NCBI GenBank assembly: GCA_020637365.1 | Contig: JACJWE010000001.1 | Span: 1,580,001 to 1,644,000 of the forward strand | Source: Acidimicrobiia bacterium | GTDB taxonomy: Bacteria > Actinomycetota > Acidimicrobiia > IMCC26256 > JAGNEX01 | Direction: 5' to 3' | DNA length: 64,000 nucleotides | Part shown: positions 18,685-28,352 of the stretch, piece after piece | Numbering within the stretch: position 1 is the first letter of the stretch | Layout of the letters: each line of letters opens with the position of its first letter | Program-made: the position numbers and the translations under genes | Notes under the pieces: generated by a model | The model's input: only the letters and a program-made list of their open reading frames with translations | Told to the model about the DNA's origin: nothing | Databases searched by the model: none

Positions 18685-21300
18685 GGTGGACCTCCGCGTC
18701 CAGCATCGGGCTACAGCCGTCTCGATCTTCGTCGCTCAGGTCGATAACCGGGTTCGCCAGCCGCAGACCGGGTGGGCCGTAGAAGGTAAACGACAGCCCT
18801 GACATGTCACTGCGTTCGGCGAAACACCGCCGACGTGCATTGCGCACCGCCCGACTGACGTATTCACCCGCGAGAACGTCGGTGATGACCTCTGAGATGA
18901 CGTCAATCGCTTCTAGATCGTCGACGCGAGATTCGGTCACGATGATGCCTCGGGCACCGAGCTGCCAGAATGCGTCGACTAAGCCGTTGCTTCCCGCGGC
19001 CGTGATGACACCGGACTCGCACGCGTTGAGGATGACGATCGGCCCACGCTGAAGACGCTGTCGTCCGCACGCTTTGAGCAATGAGGCGCCGTCCAGGTTG
19101 GCGCTGTCCTTATCGTCCAGGCTGAGCGCAAAGTCCTGGTCAGCCGTCGCTACGCCGTGGCCGAGCAGGTGCACAATCTCGGTGTCGGGCACCCAATACA
19201 GCTCGTCGATGAGTTGCGAACGCCCAAGAGTCATCGAGATCGAGCATTGGCCCCCAGGCAGGAGTGTTTCGATACCGGGTTCGTCGGCGAACTCGACGTT
19301 GACGGCGGAGTGCAATCGAACCGGGTAGTGGTTGTCGAGCAGGTTCGGAACGAGACGCAGCGAACCGAAGCGGGCGGTGCGCAAGGATCGCATAAGAGCC
19401 AAGCGCGGCGCTCGTCGCGGCCGAGCGTGGGCGCCCAGCCATTCGGCCACGCGATGTCATAGGTGGTCGCCCAGAAACGATTCGGACAGATCGTGGCATC
19501 GTCATGTTGCTCACAGAGTTGGGGCTGCCTTCCAGAACACACGCCGGGACGTTCACGATCCACCGCATTTGGGTCCTCTCGACCCGAGGCATCTCGTGGC
19601 AGGGCTCGGTACAGACCGCTCCATGGGATCGTCAGCGCACCGGTCGCTGCGGTGTCTTGGGAAACCGAAATGACGCCGTCGACTGGAGCGACCGGCTCAT
19701 CGGTGTGCAATAGGCACGACCGCAGCGATGTGCCGCATGCAGCGAGCGCTCGAATGGATTCCTCGACCGCAACCTGGTTAGAGCCGGATTCCCCCGCCGA
19801 GCTCTCCGCCCATCTAGCGGCGATACAGGCTTCGAGTTGCTGTCGATACCGCTCGATCTGCGTACGCAACTGCTCGACGTCGACCGGTGTCCGCGACATC
19901 TGGCGTTCGCCGATGGCTGTCTTGCGGTAAGCCCACGTCTCAAGACGATCGCCAGCTGCCGAGCCGTGCATCGTCACCGATGCGTCGACCGGACGGATCG
20001 ACATCAAGTCCTGCGCAGCCCAACTACCGACGCTGTAACCCACTTGACCAAACGCGCGAAACACCTCTGAGCGCCCTGAACTCGTGGCAGTCTCGAAGAT
20101 TTTCATCGTTCGCAAGACGTTGCCGCCGACAGAAATGTCGGTGACCAGCTCAAACGCCTCGCCAGAAAGCGGAACACGAAACGGCAGTGACACCGCGGTC
20201 AGCCCCACAGCCGGGTCCAACACACCAACCGGACTGTTTTGATCGACCTGGCTGCCAGCACCGTGAGCCACACTCGTGGCTGCGCCAAAGCCCCCGAGCA
20301 CTCCAGTCGCGACCACGACCGGCTCGGGGATCGGTTCGTACTCACCAGGAGGATCGGGGAATGCGATCCGGGTCCGCAAGAGGTAGGTCGTGCCAGGTAC
20401 CAGTGGGCCTCGCATCTTCTTGCCGTTGGACGGATTCAGGATCTCTTGGGTCACCAGATCGGGAGATGTATAGGTCCAATCGTTCAGGCTCCGATCGCGA
20501 AAGGTCAGCGTCAAGGCAGCTCCACCAAGAGCGATACCGCCGATAGCCAACAAACCGAACCGACTCTGAAACGGTGAGCCGACCACGCGGATCCAGGCTC
20601 GTTCACCTTGGCACAGCACCTGGCCGTTGTCGGCGACCAGTTCTCCGCGTACGAGGTAGACGCCTGGTGCCACATCGAACTCGGTTGGACTGAGTTTGTA
20701 GACGCCATCTGCATCGTCGACGGTCGAGCGATGAATGACGGATCGGTACCCGGCGATATCGGTCCACAACGTCATCGTGTACGGGGGTAGGGCGCCCTCG
20801 GGAACGGCCCAGTCGACCGTGACGACATCGTCTGATTTGGCAGCGATCTCGAACGGGTGATCCTGGGATGTGTCATGTATGGATCGAGACGGCACGTCGG
20901 GAAGCGACACGTCGGCAGCACAGGCACCCGCGACCGCTTGGGCGCTCGCCCGGTCATGCCCCATGCCAAACGTCGCGCCGAGGGCCACCAAAGCGAGTAC
21001 GACCCGAGCACCTTCGGTCCGTTGGCGGAGACGATGACGGGACCGAATGCCATCGACCTGGATCCTGGCTCGTCTGCTGACGGAACGAACGACAGAGAGC
21101 AGAATCCCGGTGAGCAGGCCAACGACGAGGCCGCCCCACCACGGAATGCTCCCGTGATAGAAGCGCCCCCACCCGAATTGTGCCACCAGCTCAGAAACGC
21201 TCAGCCCGACGAGCGTCCCAAAGATCACGCCGAAGATCCGGCGCTTCCACCGGGAACGCCGTAAGCGCTGATCCGTCGGTCGAGGCTTTGAGCTAAACAA
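18665..21300 (-). CDS. Membrane-anchored CHAT-domain protease, one frameshift
   Basis: About 878 residues after correcting one missing base between roughly 19385 and 19445. Two transmembrane helices near the N-terminus (IFGVIFGTLVGLSVSELV, GGLVVGLLTGILLSVV) and a third (VVLALVALGATFG) precede an Ig-like stretch that should lie outside. A fourth helix (FGLLAIGGIALGGAALTL) returns to the cytoplasm. A coiled coil (VEQLRTQIERYRQQLEACI) leads into the CHAT domain, with catalytic His in HLLGHG (codon at 19157-19159) and Cys in LNACESG (19019-19021). The TTG at 21300 overlaps the upstream stop by 8 bp, so translation is coupled to the lipoprotein. The layout suggests an outside-to-inside proteolytic sensor. 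Confidence 0.75.
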
Positions 21301-22306
21301 CGACAGGCTCCACGACTTCCACGACAGGCTCCACGACTTCCACCTTCCGGACCTCTTCAACCGCTCGGTACAATTCCGTTCCATCCCGGTAGAAGGTGAA
21401 GATGCACACGCCGTTGTCGCCCGCGACGTACACCTCAAAAAAGCCGGTGTCGTGCGGCTCGCCTTCTACGAAGAAGCACGGGCCGTCGACCCTGACGTCC
21501 ACAGGCGGAGCGTCGTCAGGGCTTTTGACGTCAATCGAAAACGGGTCGTCCACCGCTACTTGTCGCGGCAGCTCAACACTGAACTTCCACTGCAAAGTCA
21601 CGCGGACTTCGACCACGTGGTCGGGCGCGGGTAGGTACTCATCGTCGCCGACCTGAGATGCACGGAACACGCAGGTACCCGTCTCGGTTCCGAAGTAGGT
21701 ATCGACGGGTGCTCGCAGGGGCGTGATTGCCATGATGGAGCGGCACGGACCACTTTCGAGCGTCACCGTGACCGGTCCTCCCACCACCGAGTCGGTGGCA
21801 ACATCGAACGGAGTATCGAGTTCGACTTGTTCGGGGTATTCCAGTACGTAGTCGCCTTGCGGGAGAGGCGTGATCTCGGGCTCGGTGATCGTTTCTCCAG
21901 TCGTGGTCGACGTGGTGGTGGATGCGCGATTCGGCCGCACGGTGGGGCGTGACGTGGTGGTCGTACTCGGGTCGCGTCGCTCAGTCTCAACGCTTGTGGT
22001 TGTCGTCGATGGCTGCGGCCGTCTCCTCCACTGCGTCGTCGTGCTCGTGCTGTTCGACATACTCGACGTACTCGACGTGGTCGACGTACTCGTCGTGGTC
22101 GCGGACAGGGTCGTCGTCGTGGCGAAGAGTGTCGTGGTCGTCGGGCGCATTGCCGTAGACGAGGTTGTGGGCGCAATCGAAGTCGTCGGACCAACACCCG
22201 CGTCCACAGCCTCTAGCTGCGCCCCGCAAGCGCCGAGCAGCACGACCGATAGCCCCGCCAGAAGCGTCCGCCCCACCCAACCCCATCCATTCCGCTCCCT
22301 CGTCAC
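21293..22306 (-). CDS. Thr-rich lipoprotein of the CHAT/subtilase operon
   Basis: 337 residues from the GTG at 22306, four bases after the subtilase stop. A lipoprotein signal (LLAGLSVVLLGAC) is followed by a Thr/Ser stretch of about 110 residues, then a folded beta-rich region with paired Cys (SGPCRSIM ... GTCVF, DGPCFFVEG ... GVCIF). This suggests two disulfide-containing Ig-like repeats. It ends VEVVEPVVEVVEPVVV. Probably exposed outside the membrane, where it could contact the external loop of the membrane CHAT protein made from the same transcript. No enzyme motif. Confidence 0.75.
   Translation of the reverse strand: MTRERNGWGWVGRTLLAGLSVVLLGACGAQLEAVDAGVGPTTSIAPTTSSTAMRPTTTTLFATTTTLSATTTSTSTTSSTSSMSNSTSTTTQWRRRPQPSTTTTSVETERRDPSTTTTSRPTVRPNRASTTTSTTTGETITEPEITPLPQGDYVLEYPEQVELDTPFDVATDSVVGGPVTVTLESGPCRSIMAITPLRAPVDTYFGTETGTCVFRASQVGDDEYLPAPDHVVEVRVTLQWKFSVELPRQVAVDDPFSIDVKSPDDAPPVDVRVDGPCFFVEGEPHDTGFFEVYVAGDNGVCIFTFYRDGTELYRAVEEVRKVEVVEPVVEVVEPVVV
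21301..21342. repeat. 21-bp tandem duplication at the end of the lipoprotein gene
   Basis: Two perfect adjacent 21-bp copies. On the coding (minus) strand they give the repeated VEVVEP ending of the lipoprotein directly before the CHAT gene start. Confidence 0.8.
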
Positions 22307-22310
22307 GGCT

Positions 22311-23501
22311 CTAGACCCCCGGAGCTTGGACGAGCCCGGCGCCGTAGTCTCGCCGACTCCAACCCTGCGGCAATCGGTTGGTGGTAACGCCGGCAAGCAC
22401 GTTTCCCATCGCTTGCTGAGCTGCCTGAACACCGCCACCCGGGCCTTGTCGGAGTTTCTCAATGTGAAGGCTCAGCACACCGGCAAGGTGCGGCGTCGCC
22501 ATACTGGTTCCCGACAGGACGCTCAGCCCACCTCCCGGCGCGGCCGAAACGATCGATACCCCCGGCGCCGAGCTCGACGGCTTCGAGTTGGAAAAGGAAG
22601 CCACTTTGAGCGTTCCGTCGCGTTCGCGTCCGACAGCGCCGACAGCGAACACACCGTCAGCGCTCGCGGGCGGCGATGCGGCGATGACCCTCGGCATTTG
22701 GGCGTCGCGGGCACTCTCGTTGCCCGATGCCGCCACCATCGTGACGGGCTTTCGCATCTCTTCGGCCGCGCGAATGAACGCCGCGAGTCGACCAAAGAAG
22801 TTGACGTTCTCCTGGTAGGCGACAAGTCCAAGTGATGTTGCCGTGCGTCGATCGAGACCCCGCTCGACCAGACGCTCAACGTATCCGGGAAAGTCCATAC
22901 CCAGCGACATCGAGATGACGTCGGCACCTCGGCTGACCGCCCAGTTGATCGCCGACCCCAGTTCGATGGTCGTCGCGCTTTGTCCAGGGTCAAAGACCTT
23001 GGCGATCAACGCCTTATCGACACCTGGCGCCACTCCGATGCGGAGACCGTCAACGCTTCTTCCAAAGATGGTCGCTGCGCAGTGTGTTCCGTGCCCGTCG
23101 CGGTCGGGCGCTTCGTTTGGAGCCCCTTGAAGGTTCGTAAAGTCGACGGCCTCGATCTCCACACCCGCAAATGCTGGGTGATCTTGATCGATGCCACTAT
23201 CGATCACGGCAACGGTCACCCCCTGACCCTCATACGGAGTCCGGAGTGCGCCAACTGCGTCGACACCCCACGCAACCCGCCCTGTCGATGTTTCAAGCGT
23301 CGCGTCCTCTGGGCGATCCGCCGCTGCGAGTGGCTCGATCGGGAGCAGCGGCATCACCGGGGCAACCTCGACATCGTCGGGCAGCCCTACGATGTCACCG
23401 GGACTCGCCTCGACGACTTCGACGATGTCCCCAACACCGTCAGCCTCGCCGCGGCGTCGTTCCCGGTTCGTGGTCAAGATCAGGTACTGCTCGGTACTCA
23501 T
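22311..23501 (-). CDS. Subtilisin-like serine protease (S8), no signal peptide
   Basis: 396 residues. The catalytic triad is Asp101 (VAVIDSGID), His137 (DGHGTHC) and Ser333 (GTSMATPHLAG), with the oxyanion Asn261 (AASGNES). The first 75 residues look like an inhibitor-I9-type propeptide or sensor rather than a secretion signal, so the enzyme is probably cytoplasmic. The ATG at 23501 has GGAGGA 9 nt upstream; the frame extends to 23768 without homology. It is the first gene of the operon S8 - lipoprotein - CHAT - CHAT. Family members degrade or activate proteins; here a role in processing its CHAT partners is inferred from the operon only. Confidence 0.88.
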   Translation of the reverse strand: MSTEQYLILTTNRERRRGEADGVGDIVEVVEASPGDIVGLPDDVEVAPVMPLLPIEPLAAADRPEDATLETSTGRVAWGVDAVGALRTPYEGQGVTVAVIDSGIDQDHPAFAGVEIEAVDFTNLQGAPNEAPDRDGHGTHCAATIFGRSVDGLRIGVAPGVDKALIAKVFDPGQSATTIELGSAINWAVSRGADVISMSLGMDFPGYVERLVERGLDRRTATSLGLVAYQENVNFFGRLAAFIRAAEEMRKPVTMVAASGNESARDAQMPRVIAASPPASADGVFAVGAVGRERDGTLKVASFSNSKPSSSAPGVSIVSAAPGGGLSVLSGTSMATPHLAGVLSLHIEKLRQGPGGGVQAAQQAMGNVLAGVTTNRLPQGWSRRDYGAGLVQAPGV

Positions 23502-23827
23502 CGCTGCAATTCCTCCGAGACCCGGTTGAGGTACCCGTGTCCTCGATGGCCTTCGACCGGGTCGAGATGTTCGCCCTGTGGGGCGCGATCGCTGTGGTGC
23601 AACCGGTCTACTGGTGAAACAGCGCTCTATCAACGGCGGTTCTTGTGGCGGTAACGGTGCGGTGATGCAACGGAAACGGATCGCACGCGTCGGGCAAAGC
23701 CGTCGCACCGACGTACCTATCCGCGTTGCACAACGTTGCGTCCCTGTAACGCTGGCGTATCGCGCCACTCCTACCTTCCTGCTCGTACCAAACCGGTACG
23801 CGCTCTCCCATTGAAAGGACCCTCCAC
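23502..23827. promoter_or_regulatory. Divergent promoter region of protease block with palindrome
   Basis: 326 bp between the divergent subtilase and metallopeptidase genes, without a gene. A palindrome CGTACC-aaacc-GGTACG lies at 23784-23800, 14 bp before the AAAGGA ribosome site of the metallopeptidase. A smaller CGTTG-ca-CAACG repeat is near 23731. Either could be an operator controlling both directions; no promoter can be fixed by eye. Confidence 0.45.
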
Positions 23828-24950
23828 ATGGGCACCACAGGTACTTCCGCTGAACAAACGAGCAGCTCGCTACCCGATGAAGCCGAATTCGACACGGTCA
23901 CCGGGCCTGATCACCCCCTCTGTGCTCTTCCACCAGAGCCACCCCGCATTTTTGACGAGCCTCTGGACGGTTCCCGGACCAGCGCGATACTTGAATCCGC
24001 GAAGAAGTGGGTGAACGGCACCACCCTTCATTACTGCTTCCTCTCCGATCCTCCGTACTCAAAAGACAAGAACGTCGTTTCAGACGCATTTGACGCGTGG
24101 AAAGAAATCCCGATCGGTCTCAACTTCGAACACGTCGCTCAGCCCGCTGACGCCGAGATCCGCATCAGCTTTCAGCATGGCAAGGGCAGCTATTCATACT
24201 TGGGGCGGGACGCTCTCACGCGGCCTCAAACCATGGAGACGATGAACTTTGGATGGGCGCTTTCCGGATCGGATTTCGGACGGGATACGGCTCTGCACGA
24301 AATCGGTCACGCCATCGGGCTGCCTCATGAGCATCAAAACCCGTTCGCTGGAATCGTCTGGAACGAACAAGCCGTCCTCGACTATTTCGCGGGCCCACCT
24401 AACCGATGGGATGAAGACAAGACCCGTTGGAACGTTCTGCGCAAGATCGACGCTGACACCGTCCAAGGTTCGTCCTGGGACGCTGACTCGATCATGCACT
24501 ACAACTTTCAAGCAGGCCTGATACAACAGCCGACCAAGTATCAGCAAGGACTGTCGCCTGCGCCCGGCCTTTCCGATCGCGACAAGACCTGGGCACAAAA
24601 GTTTTATCCACCATCCCCGGATGAGGACCTCAAAAACTCAAGCCATTTCAGGCGCAGTCATTCGAACTGGCGCCGGCCGAACAGGTGAATCTGCTCATCA
24701 AACCGTCGGCGACACGCAGCTACCAAATTGGCACGTTTGGTTCGTCGGACGCAGTGCTGGTCCTATTCGAACGCGCACGGACTCGAAAAGCGGAACCAAG
24801 ACGTCGAGGTTCGTCGCAGGTGACGACGACAGCGGGTTCGCTCGTAATGCGCTCCTGCGCGTCCGCCTGGTCGCGGGTCGCGAATACGTCGTCCGGCTAC
24901 GCCTCTATTGGCCGGGGCTTTCGGGAAAGACCGCGATCATGATGTGGTAG
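23828..24950 (+). CDS. Zinc metallopeptidase of the astacin/matrixin type (M12-like), two frameshifts
   Basis: About 374 residues after two missing bases are restored (in the A5 run at 24632-24636 and near 24775). The zinc site is HEIGHAIGLPHEH (His157, Glu158, His161, His167) and the Met-turn is SIMHY (Met223), the astacin form. A C-terminal beta domain follows across the breaks: QVNLLIKPSATRSYQIGTFG, VLVLFE, then SRFVAGDDDSGFARNALL and RLYWPGLSGKTAIMMW, a pre-peptidase-C-like module. No signal peptide is visible. AAAGGA precedes the ATG. It faces the subtilase operon and may share its control. Confidence 0.8.
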
Positions 24951-25120
24951 CGCCTCTGTCTCGGTGGCAGCCGGTCGACTCAGAGCAGGCGCGTCCGCGG
25001 CACCGGGGTGCACCTTGCCGGTTGATCGGCTGACCGACTGGCTAGCTGATCGACTTGTCGGTTGGCTGGCGCCGAGAGCGACACCGAGCGAGATCGTCGG
25101 CGAGTTGTAATGTCGGCCCC

Positions 25121-25990
25121 ATGAATCGGCCTGTGCACATTCCCCAATCGATCCAGTCCACGTCGGATATTCCCCTCCTGAGCTGGGAACCGGACGGCGA
25201 CCGTGAACCGGGGTCGGTCATGGTGGCCAGTGGGATCCTCGGACCTCGATCGTGGATCGTCGCAGGCCCTCAGATCGCGACGGCGACCGAACGAGCATGT
25301 CTGACGATCCCGCTCCCCCTCCTGCCGATAGACCCCGCATCCGAGGATGTGATCGCGCAGTGCGCCGCTGCGACCAGCAGCTTCGTACAAGAGTTCGATC
25401 CACGCATCCTGGTCGGTCATGCCTTTGCGGGACCGCTCCTGCTCGCCATGATGGCCGACGACGCGATCCGTCCGCCCGGTGTCACGGGACTCGTTCTGAT
25501 CAATTCGATGCTTCCGGTCAAGATGCGTCAGGTACCGAAATTTGCAGGAGCCGTCAAGGGCGCGATGCCAGAGGTTCCTCAAGGTGTCGAAGATGACCAG
25601 CGTGCACGCGTCGAGCTCTTCCTCGACACCTTTGTGGTGCGCCCCGACGCGATCAGCCCCGATGAACGCGAATTCTTGTTAGATACCCCGCCAAACCCGC
25701 CCGCCGACGCCGACCGCATCCGTGAGCTCCAAAAGGCGGTCGGTGCAGCGACGACACGCCTCGCGTTCGGCAAAGGCATTTCGGACCTGCTCAAGGCGTG
25801 CCCGGTTCCCATCACGATCTTGATGGGCGATAGCGACCCGCTGGTTCCGACCTTCTTGGCGGACAACTTGTCTGGTCGTGGCGCAATTTCTGGTGTCACG
25901 GTCGAAGTTCTCAAGGACTGTGGCCAGTTCGGCCACATCGATGCGGCAAGCGACCTGGCTCATGCAACAGCCGACCTGGTGAACGGGTGA
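25121..25990 (+). CDS. Alpha/beta-hydrolase-fold protein lacking the nucleophile Ser
   Basis: 289 residues. The nucleophile elbow reads VGHAFAG with Ala101 where Ser is expected (normally G-H-S-x-G-G). The acid (MGDSDPLVP) and base (CGQFGHIDA) positions of the triad are kept. Either the protein is a non-catalytic binder or uses another residue. Relatives are salicylate-esterase-like (SABP2-type) hydrolases. Its TGA overlaps the GTG of the nitroreductase gene, so the two form an operon. Confidence 0.7.
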   Translation: MNRPVHIPQSIQSTSDIPLLSWEPDGDREPGSVMVASGILGPRSWIVAGPQIATATERACLTIPLPLLPIDPASEDVIAQCAAATSSFVQEFDPRILVGHAFAGPLLLAMMADDAIRPPGVTGLVLINSMLPVKMRQVPKFAGAVKGAMPEVPQGVEDDQRARVELFLDTFVVRPDAISPDEREFLLDTPPNPPADADRIRELQKAVGAATTRLAFGKGISDLLKACPVPITILMGDSDPLVPTFLADNLSGRGAISGVTVEVLKDCGQFGHIDAASDLAHATADLVNG

Positions 25991-26670
25991 GCGCCCGAGA
26001 TTTCTCGACCCTGGTGTCGGCCCGCCGGGCCACCCGAGCTTTTCTTAGCGACCCGGTACCGACCGGTTGGATCGACGACATCATCGACCTCGCGAACCGT
26101 GCGCCTTCAGCCGGCAATACCCAAGGGTGGGACTTCCTCGTCCTCGACACACCCGAATCCGTCGCGACCTTTTGGGACACATCACTGCCCGTGGAACGCC
26201 GGTCGCACTTTCCTTGGCCTGAACTTCTTGCGGCACCGGTCCTCGTCATTCCGATCTGCCGCCCACAATCGTGGGTCGAGCGCTATGCCGAAGGCGACAA
26301 AGCCAAGACCGGTCTCGGCCGGTCCGCAGAGGACTGGTCGGTGCCGTACTGGTGGATTGACACCGCGTTTGCTGCGATGACGATTCAACTCGCAGCGCAG
26401 GACCGGAATCTCGGCACCCTGTTCTTTGGCCTGTTCGAGCGCGAACGAACCATCTTGGACCGTTTTAGCGTGCCGACCGACCGGCGGGCGCTCGGCGCCA
26501 TCGCCATCGGCCACCCAGCACCGCAGCAGCGTCGGAGTTCTTCGACGCTCAGACGCCGACGATCAGCTGCGGAAACCACCCATCGAAACGCGTGGAGCCT
26601 ACGGCGTCGTAGGTTCGGTCGGAACCGGCGTCGGTGCTGCATCGGTGACCGGGAGAGGATCGACCCGTGA
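25987..26670 (+). CDS. Nitroreductase-family flavoprotein
   Basis: FMN-binding signatures of the nitroreductase fold are seen: SARRATRAF at the N-terminus (R-x-[ST]-x-R-x-[FY]), LANRAPSAGNTQGWDFLVL, and LGAIAIGHPAP. FMN-dependent enzymes of this family reduce nitro groups, quinones or act as dehydrogenases. The conserved domain ends around THRNAW (near 26595); the remaining 24 Arg-rich codons to 26670 overlap the convergent lipoprotein gene and may reflect an indel close to the true stop. The GTG start overlaps the preceding stop by 4 bp. Confidence 0.8.
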   Translation: MSARDFSTLVSARRATRAFLSDPVPTGWIDDIIDLANRAPSAGNTQGWDFLVLDTPESVATFWDTSLPVERRSHFPWPELLAAPVLVIPICRPQSWVERYAEGDKAKTGLGRSAEDWSVPYWWIDTAFAAMTIQLAAQDRNLGTLFFGLFERERTILDRFSVPTDRRALGAIAIGHPAPQQRRSSSTLRRRRSAAETTHRNAWSLRRRRFGRNRRRCCIGDRERIDP

Positions 26671-27736
26671 GGTCACCTGCATCGTGACCTCGAGTTGAGC
26701 AGATGTTTCGTCGCCTGCGCTGAGCGAGAACTCCGCGGAAAGCGATTCTGGAAAAAGGCCGGAATGCGCCAGGTACCGCCCTCGCCTTCGCTTCCGACGG
26801 TCGGGATCAGTTCGTCCCCCTCTCGGCGGGCTGCCGTCCAGCCTGCGCTGGTGAGACCGCTCGGACTGAGGGCCGCTTCGACCGCGGTCCGCTGTTCGGC
26901 TGGGATACTCCAACGAGCGTCGATGTTGAGGACAAACGCTTCTTCTTCGGTCGTGTGATTACCTCGACGTCTTCAAATGTTGCGTCCGGCGACGTTGGGA
27001 CCGCTCCGACAAAGTCGCTCAGCCACGGGACGAGAACTTCGCCGTCCGAATTCGTTTCGACCGAAGCCTCGAACTTGGCTCCACTCGTCCCCGGCCGTCC
27101 ATGGGGCAGACCCACATCATCGCTGAGCCAGACCCGTACGAGGTTCCAGAGCGCTGGGATGTCACCGAGCTGGACACGGTCATCGTTGGCGACGTAGGTG
27201 ATGTTCACGCTGTCACCGGTCTCGGTTCGAGATGCCAGAGTCGTCGTCGCCAAGAATCCCATCTCTTCGAGAGGCCCCGTATACCCCTCACCGATCAGAT
27301 TCTTAGCGCCATCAGGGTCGTCGGGGTTGACGTCAACGGGTTCGGGAAGCGAGAACGACACGTTCCAGTCCCAGGAAAACCGTTTGCCGCGTTCCTTCTG
27401 CCAATCGAGTGAGAGCCCTACGAATGACGCACCCGGCGGCGGCGAGACCGTCAGCGGAAACCGTGTCGTCTCACGGGCGACGCCGATCCCATCCGATGCC
27501 GGGTCAGCAACCGCCGCTGCCAGCGTGGCGTACACGCCTGAAAGCTCGCTCGCAGCGGCAGCGGGATCAGGTGTGCTCGGAGCGGGAGCCTGGGCTTGTG
27601 CGAGAAAGTTTGCACCGACCGCAGACTGATCTTCTTCGGTCAGTTGTTCGTCGTCAGCGATGGAACACCCGGCCAGGGTGGCCACGCCGAGGCCGACGGT
27701 CAGGACCACGGCTGGGAAACGTCGCGTTTTTCTCAT
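26599..27736 (-). CDS. Lipoprotein of unknown function, two frameshifts
   Basis: About 379 residues after restoring two missing bases (near 26932, before GAA GAA GAA, and in the T5 run near 26750). A lipoprotein signal ends LGVATLAGCS. The body is rich in beta strands (SFVGLSLDWQKERGKRFSWD, VNITYVANDDRVQLGDIPA). In the second frame it continues EEEAFVLNIDARWSIPAEQR and, in the third, AEFSLSAGDETSAQLEV and a Pro/Thr tail. No family recognised. Convergent with the nitroreductase gene. Confidence 0.6.
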
Positions 27737-27773
27737 CGGGCCTCCGTGAAGCGTCGGCGGTTTGGGAGCCTAC

Positions 27774-28352
27774 TCAAACCCCGGTACCTCGCACCGAGGA
27801 GGAACGGTCTTCACTCTGAACGAGGCAGACCACGTCGCGATCGTCGAGTTGCTCCCAGCTTTGGCGGGTGGGCTCGATAGTTCGAACCTTGAGGCTGGTG
27901 AACTCAACGGGCGTACCGACATACGCGGTGAAGTTCTCACCGAAACAACTCGACCCGACAAAGAGGGCAAGGCCATCCGCATCGAAGGTATTTGCACCCA
28001 CGGCGGTCTCGCGCGCGAACACCTCAAAACTATGGGGCTGGTCACAGGGGAGAGCATCGACGCTGTCGATCAGCATCCGATTACCGTCGGACCCTTCGGG
28101 AGCGACGAAACAATCGCCAACCTCGAGCGAGAAGACATCTTCTGTGCCGCCGCGGATGATCGTGCCGTTCTCATCGCGCTCAAGTCCCGAGTCTCCACAG
28201 CTGGTCAGCACCAAGAGCACCAAGAGCACCAAGAGCGGAACGAGCGCAACGAAGGGTGCACGTCCACGGAATAGCCGACGAGGCGAGCCGAAGCGGGTGA
28301 AACGCCTCATAGGGGTGGGGGTCGCCGGTGAGGAATAAGCGGAGCGGGTCAC
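27774..28352 (-). CDS. Septum-formation-domain lipoprotein
   Basis: 192 residues. A very hydrophobic signal (LVPLLVLLVLLVLTSCG) with a lipobox is followed by the Septum_form-type domain: EVGDCFVAPEG, DALPCDQPHSFEVFA, SSCFGENFTAYVG and a final VVCLV. Cys pairs and a [PH]CDQPHxxE motif define this actinobacterial extracytoplasmic domain, whose role is not established beyond its name. The GTG at 28352 overlaps the TGA of the upstream hydrolase (GTGA), so translation is coupled; an ATG at 28310 is a possible shorter start. Confidence 0.75.
   Translation of the reverse strand: MTRSAYSSPATPTPMRRFTRFGSPRRLFRGRAPFVALVPLLVLLVLLVLTSCGDSGLERDENGTIIRGGTEDVFSLEVGDCFVAPEGSDGNRMLIDSVDALPCDQPHSFEVFARETAVGANTFDADGLALFVGSSCFGENFTAYVGTPVEFTSLKVRTIEPTRQSWEQLDDRDVVCLVQSEDRSSSVRGTGV
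28208..28234. repeat. 9-bp triplet repeat inside a signal peptide
   Basis: Three perfect copies of GCACCAAGA (plus strand) encode the repeating Leu-Val-Leu core of the signal peptide. Copy-number slippage would lengthen or shorten the signal by three residues without changing frame. Confidence 0.8.

Noticed and set aside
18665..21300. Programmed ribosomal frameshift in the CHAT gene
   Set aside because: No slippery heptamer with a downstream structure is evident, and similar breaks occur in many unrelated genes of the window, favouring sequencing error.
25019..25070. Repeated GGCTG/GATCGACT words before the dead hydrolase
   Set aside because: Copies are too short and irregular to be called a repeat or operator.
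28208..28234. Regularly repeated 9-mer as a possible CRISPR or regulatory array
   Set aside because: It lies in frame inside a signal-peptide sequence and has no spacers.
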